Source: Liolophura sinensis (taxonomy: Eukaryota; Mollusca; Polyplacophora; Chitonida; Chitonidae). Taken from it: 64,000 nt of DNA. Positions 24,351 to 36,300 of this stretch are shown piece after piece. Both the position numbers and the translations under genes were made by a program. Positions within the stretch are counted from its first letter, which is position 1, and every line of letters begins with the position of its first letter. The notes under the pieces are model-generated. The model had not been told where the DNA came from, ran no database searches, and was given only the letters and a program-made list of their open reading frames with translations. The stretch is taken from the NCBI RefSeq assembly GCF_032854445.1, contig NC_088300.1, positions 34,515,608 to 34,579,607 of the forward strand. Direction: 5' to 3'.

Positions 24351-27300
24351 ATGGAATCAGAAAATAACATGAAAGAAACAGATGAGGACTTGTCAGAGAA
24401 ACCGGTTCTTTGTGACCTTTCAGATTTCAGACCAAGGAAAAGTGTAAATGCTGCTTTCCCAGATGAAACTTACGCCAGGTCAGATAATTCTGAAAATGAG
24501 GAAGGTAAACAAGACAGCTCTCCGAAAAATTCTGAAGTAGAACCTTCCAAACACTTAAGCACAGACCTTTCCAATGAATCCCCTACATCAAGTAGCAACC
24601 TGTCCACAGGGTTTGAATGCACAACCTTGTTTGACCTTGATCATGTGGATGATGGTACTGTGACCTCTAATATCTATAATGAAGATGGGTCAGAAAGGTC
24701 ATCTGGACATTCTGATTTTCAGTTTCCATGCGAATCAAGCACATCTTTCTGGAAGTCTTTGATTTCAGAAGGAAGCTTTTGTCATGGTGATGGTGGATTT
24801 ATTTCATACCCTGGTGATCTGGATTACCCGACGTCCTCAGATTTTTGTAATACACCCCAGACAAGCGACCAGCAACTGGTAGGCAGAGATGAGAGGAGTC
24901 CAATAGGTTGCCAGCATTCCGCTCCCCTAAGAATCCCGGAGATACACCCACCTGACCTGTCCAGTCAATGGGCAAGCTTAGAAAACGAGGCAAATATGCA
25001 CCGGGAATCCCCGTTGAGCTTCCTCTCTAGTTTCTTTCCTTCCACTGACTTTTCCAAAGAGCCCACAACTACTCAAATTGACTTTGACACAGAGTTTTCA
25101 TTCTCTAGCAGGGACTACGTTCCACCAACAGAGTATTTCAGCAAACCACACGAAAGGGAAAATGGAGCTCTTTATGAACCAAGACAAAGGACATATGAAG
25201 GAACACAATCTGACTTTACCTTGTCCTCCAGGCCCCCAGATATAGTTGAAAGTTCAATGTCCTCAACTGACATGGAGGTCCCAGAGCCCTGGCAACAGTT
25301 TAACATTAGTGAAGCTTCTTCCCAAAACAGAATTACCAGCCACAGAAATATTGCAACTCCACATTGGCATGATCCAGAATATGATGACAGGAATGAAAGG
25401 AAGCAAACTGTCCCCATCTGCAGCAGTGCAGTAACATCTAGCATAATGGAACATTACCCAGAAGAACCCCAAAGTGTTGAGGCCTCCTCTACCACCAGAA
25501 ACGACTCTTCACCACCATACCTGTCCCATCTGAGTCCAGTGTCAGACCTATGTGAGGCTATGTCAGGAACATCAGACTTAAGCGACAGTGATACTTCCAT
25601 CATTGACCCAACGACAACTCCCCCTAATCCGGTGGCTGAGCAGTCCTCATACCAGACAAATGAACATATCCAGTCCAATACATTTGGAGACATCCCATCA
25701 CTACCACCAGTGAGCTTTGGAAACAGTGAGGAAAGGTTCCCTTGCTCCTCAAATGTTCCAGCACTGCCCCCATTTGTTTCTTTTCCTCAATCAGCGCCTT
25801 ACAGTGAGTGTCTGCCTACCCCAACAAATTTGTTAAGACCTCTGCCACCACCCATCCAGCCTATGTATTCTAATACAAATGGACCAGTCATGCACCCTGG
25901 CAATATCATTTTGTCCAGACCAGTTCAGGTGTGGGAAAACATGCAGAGAGCACAGTATCAGAATATTATGTACCCAACATATCCATACATTAATAAATAT
26001 TATGATGCTTCCCAAAATGTACACCCTGTTGGCCCGATGTGTGTGGACAGAGGAAAACCAGCGTCCCTGGATGAAGTGGCAGAAAGAGAACATGTTACAT
26101 TAGTCCCGATTCCAGATGACAACACCAGCTGCACCCTTCTGTGTTCATGTCCACTGGAATACTACGCCCAAAATTCTGGTAGGTTTTCAGCTATCCAGCC
26201 ACTGACAGCAGATGCTGCTCATTTCCAAAGGTGCTGCGAGCAAAACATGAGGTTTAGCTCAAAGAAACGTGGAGCAGTGTCTATTAAGACAAAAGAGGGA
26301 AAGTTTCTCTGCATGGCCAGTGACTTTCACACGAAAACAGTTAGAGAACTGTTGGAAAGCGCTGAAACTTGTAAAGCTTCCTCTTCTGCTAAAGCCAACT
26401 CACCGGAAGTCTGTGAAGATGTTGAAGAAGGTATGCAAGCCAGCAGTGAAGTTTCCAACAGACCCCAGCAAGAGTCTAGAGAAGAGCAACCTATACCACA
26501 TACTACAAGGGAGGGACTCCAACCAAATGCTGTAACTGAAGAGCCAGCCTCCGGTGGGCAAGACTGTGTGTCCTCTTCTGATGTCCACCCAAGGCATACA
26601 CAAAGTGCTCAAACCCCAGTTGACTTTTCCTCTATCCCAAATCTAGCCTGTGGTAAGAAGTGCAATGAACCTAACATCAGTACAGAAATAAATGGTTTGC
26701 AAAGACCATTCCAACATCCTGACCATCCACCATGTCCGGAGATGCTGCAGGAAAAGATTGGTACTTGCAGTCCTTCTGCAACATCTGGCTCAGAGACATA
26801 TATACCCCCATTGGAGCCTGTAATGTCTAGAACCTTGTCAACTCCAGTTTCCCAAATGTTCACTTCTTCAGTGAATATGCAGCCTAGATTCTTGTCAACA
26901 CAATATACTAGCCAACTGAACCCGGTGAATGGTGCACTTGGAGACACACAGAGGAACTCTCCAGCCTCACAGACAGCACCTCCTACAAGGGAGTTCCTGT
27001 ACAGAGGAGCTGTAGTGCTGAATGGATCCTGTGCTCCTCAATATCCAGAATCTGCAAATCCATTCCAGCCTCCAGCAGAAAACTTCCAGCACTTCATGTT
27101 ACACTCAGAAGAAGTAGGGGACTCTTACAGGCCTGTTCTTCCCCCAAGGGAGGTACAGCTAAGGACAGCTCAGCCCTACCCCCTCTTGCACCCCCATTCT
27201 CATGCCCAACCCTTTCAGCTGAGATCACATCCATACTTACTACCCCATGCCAGCAGCTGTCCCTCAGATTATTCCCTGTACCCCACTGGTAACACTGCAG

Positions 27301-30300
27301 GCCCTGCAGGACTGGGAAAGGTTACCAGTTCCAGTGGTACTCCTGGCTCTTCAAAGACTGTACAAAGATGGTTTATCCCCCACTCTCAAGACAAGCCTGC
27401 ATCTGGAACCATCGACACAAGCTGCACATTGGGTAGGTAACATACAACCGAAACTTCCAACAGAAACAACGGAAGTTTGTTATCCCTGTTTCAACCTAAA
27501 CATGTTTCAGTTAGAAAAAATGGCTAACAAAAGAGATGAAGAAAGGTAGACTTTGTTTACTCTTGAATGTTTGTGATGTGATGGCAAAAAAAAGATAACC
27601 TTGCTGTCTGATGCAAGTCTTTATATGCAGGGGATTTTAATTATTTCTGTGTGGGCAGTAACACTTTGATAATTATTTTTTTTTTGCGACATTAAGGCCT
27701 AATTTTATAATGTATATGTACATATTGAAGTTTTGCAGTTAAATGTGATACATTTCATTAATATTTCTGTTCAAGCATTTTGCCCATGTGTATTGATTTA
27801 CGGACTGTTTATCATTTAGGCGAACGTCTTTTGATTTGTACACGCCAACAATGTTCCATATGGACTTGCTTGCAAACGTAAGATAAACTGTTGAGAAATT
27901 TTGCCTGTAATAAATGAGCAAAGTAACTCAAAAGAAATTCATTTTGACGATCTCAATATTTCAGCTTTAATTAAGTCAGTTAAAGTCGAAATATTCAGAT
28001 CATCTTACTGAATTTCTTCGAAGTTGCTTTGCTCATTTATTATGCTAAGCTCTTCAGTGGATCATCTAATTTTGCATGTATTATCATGTGACTCTCTGAG
28101 AATGTTGTCACATTCTCTCTGCCACATGATATTCATACATGTATGCTGGAAGAGGCAATTAAGACATCTTGTATTTGATAAAACATTTCTTCCAGTCACC
28201 ATGGTCATGGTTTTTTTTGCTTTTCTATAGGTAATTTAGTCAACCCCAGCCTGGTTACATCTACTGTACCTTGTATGTCCAGGTCCAGCTATGTTTTCTC
28301 TCCCAAACTACAAGAGGAACGCAAGAACCTGAAAAAATCTTTCTTCAAGCCAAAGCATTTTGAATTCTCCTGTCTGGAAATTGGCAATTATAAGGTACTG
28401 CTTGCAGCCAATTAAAAGATGAGAACACATGAACATACATGTTTTTCTGAGTCGTTTCTTGGTTTTTCTTGGTTTTTGGGAAAAGCTGCCAGCAACCTGT
28501 GGATTTTTATGGGTTTTCTCTGGACTCAGCTTGGTTGCGTAATGCAGACCACGGTCGTATTTAGGAAAATATTCTTCAGCACGACATGAAACATCAGTCG
28601 GATAAGTACAGTGCACTTAAACTAATGTTTTTCTCTGTAAAGGTGCTCTTGTTGGTTCATTCGCTGAAAGCCTAGATGTATTCTCCACAAACAATCACCC
28701 CCGTGCAGTGATTAATGAAGTTCCTTCTTAAAATTAAGGGCTTAGTTTGTCTCGTACTGTAAAAAGCACTTTTGATTTCCTTTTCCCGTAAACCTGTCAC
28801 ATGCAAGTGGAAAATTTTTTAATACGCCATGGTTTCACGAACACCAGTCGAGTAAATAAATAAATGACTGGATCAGTCATGCAGTTTATACTTTTCTTGT
28901 TCAGTCTGTTGTATTCATGCTCAGCGCATATAAAGGTTATTCGTGCTTAAGCATTAACTGCGAATTATTACTCTTTACCACCTGTTTCAGTACACATGTG
29001 GCCAAGGAGATATCAAAACTGCCAAGGTCAAGGTCATTTTCAGTAAGAAGTGAGTCAGAATGAAAGTTATTAAGTTTGAAGTTAGTGACTCTCACAGCAA
29101 TAAGTTAACAGTTGAATTTTGAAATTCTCCAACCATTACATATATGATGGCTTTCTGAAAACTTGATTAATTAAAAAATATATTAACGTGTGTGGAAAGA
29201 ATGCTATAAACTGATTAAAAAAAAACTTGTAAGAAGTATATGAATATGAATATGGATTATAAATTGATTATTGCCAAATTAGTGTGTTCATTGAAAGACA
29301 GTATTCTCCATCCAGTTAATAAACCTGTGCTGGGACATCCTGCTGCACCATATCGTTGATACGAAAGATTTAATCTGTTTTTTTTTTACAGAAAGTTTGT
29401 GTACGAGTTTCAATTGAATGAGATGGACGAGGTACACCGGACCCATCGTAAGCAGCTGGCATTGATTGAGGTTCCCTTCGGCCACATCATCAGTCTGTGT
29501 GTCCATGGAAACGATCTGAAAATTGAGGTGGGCAGTCCACCCAAAGTGTATCAGGGGGAACAAATCCTAAGAAAGGAGACTAAGTTTGGCATGCACCTAA
29601 ATGCTCAGTACAATCGTACCGAGGAGAATGATATGACTGAAGGCGAGGTACACCATGTGCCGTATCATTATGTGAGTTTTAGCACTGAGTTAAGCTCAGT
29701 AATTAATTTTAAAATTTCATGTATTACACCCTTGTTGAAGGAAACAGGGCTTCGGATGTTCTTAAAAAGACAAGAAAAGTTTTAAAAGGTAATAAGTCAG
29801 TATGTTCACATATATTTAACTCTGATATATATTTCTTCTCTTTACTGAACATCCAAATCAAATTCAGAACTTTTGAGTGTGTTCAGCTAAATATAACACT
29901 TGATTACATTTGACTCCTAACTAAACCTCCAGGGCCTCAGCTACATTTTTCTAAAAAATGTCAGTTGAGATGATTATTCGTCACAAAGAGAAAATTCATC
30001 ACAGGCCTACATGTTCACTGTCCGTCTGACGAGATGACATCCAAATGGGGCGGCTCAAAGATTCCTGTATTGCATCGTTCGCTTGTGGATCGCACATGTG
30101 AACAATGCGATAATATGAGCGAATGATAGGTCCAGTAAACCAAAAATGATCTTCCTTTCTATTGATAATGTATGGTAAAGTAATTGTAATTCCCAATGAT
30201 CTGACATGGTCAGCCGTGTAAGTACATATTTGAATTTCGCTGAACCACAAAAAGTCAGTTTTCGGCCATGTTTCTAAATATAGTGACTTGAGTGAGTTGG

Positions 30301-33300
30301 CGGATGAAGGAAAACCCCAGACAAAACATTTGAGTGTTAATTTTCTCAAAGTCAGATACATGTCAATAGATAACTGGAAATCTCAACTTTATGTAGGCAT
30401 GTTAAGCGATGCGTTTTTATTTTTTTACTACAATTCCTCGTTTAATTATAATTAACATTTCTTTCAGATCCAGCTGCGGTCAAACTGCTTGGGCAAACTC
30501 AAACATCAGCTGGAGTTGTATGACATGAAGTTTGAACTACTCTTACATTTGCCTTTCATTGAACAACCAGGAAAGACTCTGCCTAAAGAGTTGGTACCTT
30601 TGAATATGGTTCTCCAAAAAGGAAAGAAGGATGACGGTAATGGTAAAAGTTTTGAGTTTTGATAAGAAATTCACTAATGCTGTTTCTGTGGAGTAATTAG
30701 AGCATCTTCCTTGTGCTCAGTAGTGTATTTCACCTAAAGATTATTATGTAAAAGTGTGCTTTCAGAAGGACGTAAAGGGGTCATTCCACGTCAAATGAGC
30801 AAAAAAAAAAAATTATTTTTGTGGTGACCCTCTTGGATTTTGCTGAAAAAATTATTAAAAATTCCTTGACATATATGAAGAATGTTTCCCAAGTTATAGC
30901 CCCAAATTCCAAGTGGTTCATCTAAAAACACCCTGTAAACTTCATATTCAACAGTCCCGAATAGGATATCTGTTCTGGAGGCATTTTTGGATGACCATAA
31001 CTTCTAATTCAAAAGTCTGAAAATCTACCTACAGGGTATTTTCTACCCTGGCTTTCAGAATATAGAATCAAAAAATAAATATCTTCAATACTTTTTGAGA
31101 TATATGCCCATAAAAAATTCGCGATTGTTGAAAATGAACTTTACAGGGTGTTTTTAGAAGAACCACTTGGAATTTGGGGCTATAACTTGGGAAATCTTCC
31201 TCATATATGTCATGGAATTTTTTCAGCAAAATTCAAGAGGGTCACCACAACAGCCGGCTGAAATGACACGGAATGACCCAAAGGCCTTCCAATGTACATC
31301 TGATAGAAACGTTTATATAATATCTTCATTTATTGACTCAGTCAATTTGTACGAAACTGTTCTTCACCAAGGCCTTCACAAACAAAGACAAGACAATACA
31401 TATAAACAGTGAAACAGTGACAAAGGACAAATGTGACTACTGCCCCTGCAACTGTCCCAACCATTAGCTGAGACAGGGTAGTGGGAGACAGCTGATTACC
31501 CTTTCCTTCCCACCTGCTGGCTGGGACACCCTACAAACATGTACAAAGCACAGACCAGAAATGGCCACCAGTGAGTGGGAAATGGCCCCATTCCCATCCT
31601 CTAATTTAATTCTTCTAGTAAGAATTTAATCAAACTTCACAGAAAACTCATTAGTGGCCCTGTTTAAGGTGAATGAACCAATCAAGCACACTGTGTCATT
31701 GAAATATGCTAAGCTTCAGGTGAAATACAGTATTAGGGTTAGGTCAAGTCTTAAGACTTCAAAATTGAAATTGAATTGATGCAGCTGTGTTTGGTTGATG
31801 GATTCATTGTGGCTTAAGTAACAACATACTTACACGATCTTAGCCGTGAGTTTAGCAGTTTAGCAGACCAGAGTACCCAGAGGAAACCACTGTAGCCATG
31901 AGTTTAGCAGTTTAGCAGACCAGAGTACCCAGAGGAAACCACTGTAGCCGTGAGTTTAGCAGTTTAGCAGACCAGAGTACCCAGAGGAAACCACTGTAGC
32001 CATGAGTTTAGCAGTTTAGCAGACCAGAGTACCCAGAGGAAACCACTGTAGCCGTGAGTTTAGCAGTTTAGCAGACCAGAGTACCCAGAGGAAACCACTG
32101 ACCTTTCGCAAGTTATAGACAAACGTCAGCCGTTTCTTGTCATCAAAGGCCTGGCTGTGCAGAACAGTGGGAGTGAGGGAATATATATTTTATTGAAGTG
32201 TTTAACCCAAAAGTAAAACAAAATAAAGTCAGTAAAAGTGCATGCTGCTCGTATATATGAGATTTTGGGACAATTTTGTTTGCAGAAATAAGTTGTCAGT
32301 CGCCATCCATCTTGCTGAGAAGACCTATCCCCCAGCATGGATGTCACTGTGTGACTGGCTGCAAAAGCACAAGATGCAGCTGCATAAAGCAGATGCGTGC
32401 CTGCAGTGACACGTGTCAGTGCAGGAGATGTGAGAATTGTCTGAACATTCTGCAGAAGGCTAATGTGAACCTGAAGGAAGCCAAAGCTGACAGCTGCCTC
32501 CTGCAGAACTTACTAAAGGTCTGTGGCCCAAACCTATACATTTACATTTGAAGAGTTCATACGCAAAAGCAGATAAATCCATTTTTTCCATTTTGATAGA
32601 TTTCTTGTTTTCTGATCGTCATATTTTCACAAGTCTTGGTAAAACATTACCTATTGTAAATTTAAGAGTGCAACCCATGTAGTAAACAGCAACATTATCA
32701 AAAATCTAGCTTTGAGAAATAATAGGTAAACTTAACTTCTAGTGTCTGTTTCATGTCAGAAACAGACATATCCATGGTACGTTTTAATCAAATCAGATAA
32801 ATCCACATTTTCGTCGATTTTTAACAGTTTAAACAATACACAATGGCATTAATTAGTTTAATTATTAATGTTGAATTATTTTCTTTTTCGAGGGCGGTGA
32901 ATGAGACCTTCCGGTGCCCTCTTGGCAAAGTTTGTCGAGAGCTAGCTTCCTTTCCAGTGAGTGTGTGAGTGAATGAATGGTGTTCAACGTCGTGTTCAGA
33001 GAGAAGCTGCGACGCACACACTATGGTTGTTGTGGTTACAAGATATCACAGGCGTTTTTCTCATCCCCACTATGACCCTTTTCGCTATCGCTTGAGCAGA
33101 TTTCCCTGGCAGCCACTTTTGCTTCCGTCCTCTTGGGGACTGAATGACTTGCTCAAGGATATCATCGAAGTTTTCCATTATCCACGCAGTTTATGTTACT
33201 TTAGAAGCGACTTGTGTTTGTCAAACGGTCACACCTCGGCCAAACATGTGCTCTGCCATTTTGTATAAAACTGCAACACACGTGACCTCAATTCAACCCG

Positions 33301-36300
33301 CTGAGTGGCTGAACGGATATATCGGGAGTTTGTTAAAAATAGATTGTGGCGCTTATCACTGTTTGAAAACAATCATTATATTTTGCTGCTCGACAGAAGG
33401 GCTTAATCGGCTTTTGCAGGAAAACGGACTTCACAGACAAGAAGGGGACGGTTCGAACTGTGTAGAGGCATGCTAACGTTAAATTTACCCAGAATGGCGT
33501 TTATCGGTTTTTGCGTATGAACTCTTCATTTATTTATTTATTTCGTCATTTTTATGTTTGCAATACGTCTCATACATTTGACATCTCCAGTTGGCTAGAC
33601 AACAAGGGGAGGTAAGCCAGTCTAAAAAGCCTTAGACCATCATCTAAATATAGTGACTTTAGTATATGAGTTGACGATCGAGGGGAAGCCCAGATAAAAC
33701 TGAACATTCGACATGTTTTATTGTTAACTCAAAGACAGAAAAACGTTAGTCGACATCCGTAAGTCTTAACTTTCAAGACATCTAAAATATAAGCACAATT
33801 TTTTTGTCATCAGCAAGATGTCTTAATATGTCTTATTATTCGTTGATGTTAAATATTTTAGAATGAGCCAGATTAAGATTTTGTGATTTCTTCTGAAGTA
33901 AATTCTGCACAGCGGAATGCATTAAAGTAGATCAAATCATTTTGTGAATGTTTCAGCATTTGTTTCTCGTAACATAATCATCTGGCATGATCTTGATTGC
34001 TTCATCTCCATCTGCAGATCACAAATCTGGAGAGCTTTCTGGAGACAGAGGTACTTTTGTCATGCTGTGAGAAGCGAGTGACGGTGCGTCGGTGTATCCC
34101 GGGGGAGGTAGCCTGCCCGATGTATCCACACTGTCTCGCCAGGTACAGGTTCTCGTGGTGCTTAGGTATGTCATTGTTTCTATACATGCTGCTCCCTTCT
34201 CTGACTCATTGATATAAAGTGGATCATTCAGTGTCACACTGACCTGTGACCAATGAGACACCCTGTGCTAGTGCAGCTCTCGAAGCTTTACTCTGGCTTA
34301 GGGATCGTTCGGGAACCAATCGTTCGCGATCTGAGGATTTCACATCTGGTGAATTTTGAAACAGATTGGGAGGCCCGTCTGTTCTCGTGATCTGATGGTG
34401 ACTGGTGAAAACCGGATCCCGATTGAGCCTCTTGAGATCTCAAGGCAAGTGCGAAATCCTGATTGAGCCTCTAAGATGTAAAGGCAAGTGCGAGGTCGCA
34501 GTTTTCATGGCTAAAGAAAGATCGGAGTTGTTTCTCGTGGCGAAACGGAGATATGTTGAAAGTGAAACTCAGCAATTGAGCTCCTTTCATTGTTGTGGCG
34601 TGAAGAAGGGGTTTTAGCTATCTGCCTGGGTGACCTGGTCTCCTACAGTTAAAGCTGTGGCTTGAGGAGGATAGTCAGGTACCTGGCTGGATGACCTTTT
34701 CTCCTAGTTACAGCTGTACCTTGAGGAATGTAGTCAGGTACCTGGCTGGGTGACCTGGTTTCCCACAGTTACATCTTTGGTTTGAAGAGGGATTCCAAGT
34801 GTCTGTCTGGTGACCTGGTCTCCTACAGTTACAGACGTGGCTTCACGAGAGTTGTCAGGTACTTAGCTGGGTGACCTGGTCTCCTACAAGCACTGCTACT
34901 TGTCTCCAACAGTTACAGCTGTGGCTTAAAGAGGGTGTTGGTTACCTGGCTGGGTGTAGGATGTGTACCTGTCCAGTAAAGCACTGAATTATACTGTGAA
35001 ACTTACCACGCCATGTTGATGAAAGGTAGACCTATTCAAGTTGGATGTTTTTCTATCTTGATAATTGAAAATTTCATGTCTTATCAAAGTAGATGAATGC
35101 ACTGGCCTAAATGAGATATATATATGTATATATTCATGTTCACTACTTTTCATTATGGTTCTCTGGTTTGTAGGAATACTTTGTGACCAGGTGAGAAGTC
35201 CACAGAGTCATTGTAAGATATGTCAGAATTGTTTTGATCAGCAGTACAGACATTGCGGGGTGAGTGTTAAACATTGTTTAGGTTTCCTTCCTCCTGAACA
35301 CCAATGTAACCTGTCTACGCATCATTCTGAACAGCAATGCAACCTGTCTTATCCTTTGTTCTGAACAGCAATGTAACCTGTCTTACCATCATAATGAAGA
35401 GCAGTGTAACCGGCCTTCCCCTCATTCTGAACAGCAATGTAACCTGTCTTATCCATCATTCTGAACAGAAATGTAACCTGTCTTGTCCATCATTCTGAAC
35501 AGCAATGTAACCTGTCTTACCGATCATTCTGAACAGCAATGTAACCTGTCTTACCCATCATTCTGAACGACAATGTAACCTGTCTTACCCATCATTCTGA
35601 ATGGCAATGTAACCTGTCTTGCCCGTCATTCTGAACGGCAATGTAACCTGTCTTATCCGTCATTCTGAACGGCAATGTAACCTGTCTTATCCGTCATTCT
35701 GAACAGCAGAGTAACCTGTCTTACCCCTCATTCTGAACGGCAATGTAACTTGTCTTATCCGTCGTTCTGAACAGCAATGTAACCTGTTTTACCCATCATT
35801 CTGAACAGCAATGTAACCTGTCTTACCGGTCATTCGAACAGCAATGTAACTTGTCTTACCCATCATTCTGAACGGCAATGTAATCTGTCTTACCCCTCAT
35901 TCTGAACGGCAGTGTAAACCTGTCCTTACACATCATTCTGAACAGCAATGTAACCTTTCTTACCCCTCATTCTGAACGGCAATGTAACCTGTCTTCTCCG
36001 TCATTTTGAACAGAAATGTAACCTGTTTTACCCATCATTCTGAACAGCAATGTAACCTGTCTTATCCGTCATTCTGAACAGCAATGTAACCTGTCTTATC
36101 TGTCGTTCTGAACAGTAATGTAACCTGTTTTACCCATCATTCTGAACAGCAATGTAACCTGTCTTACACATCATTCTGAACAGCAATGTAACCTGTCTTA
36201 TCCGTCATTCTGAACAGCAATGTAACCTGTCTCACACAATAATCTGAACAGCAATGTAACCTGTCTTATCAGTCATTCTGAACGGCAATGTAACCTGTTT

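Noticed and set aside
33144-33476. Open frame of 110 codons in an intron
   Set aside because: It lies inside the 978-bp terminal-inverted-repeat element and shows no transposase or host protein motif.
35260-35364. Read-through of exon 8 of the PH-like/CXC gene into the 32-bp repeat
   Set aside because: A strong GTGAGT donor follows GGG directly and the continuation is only repeat units.
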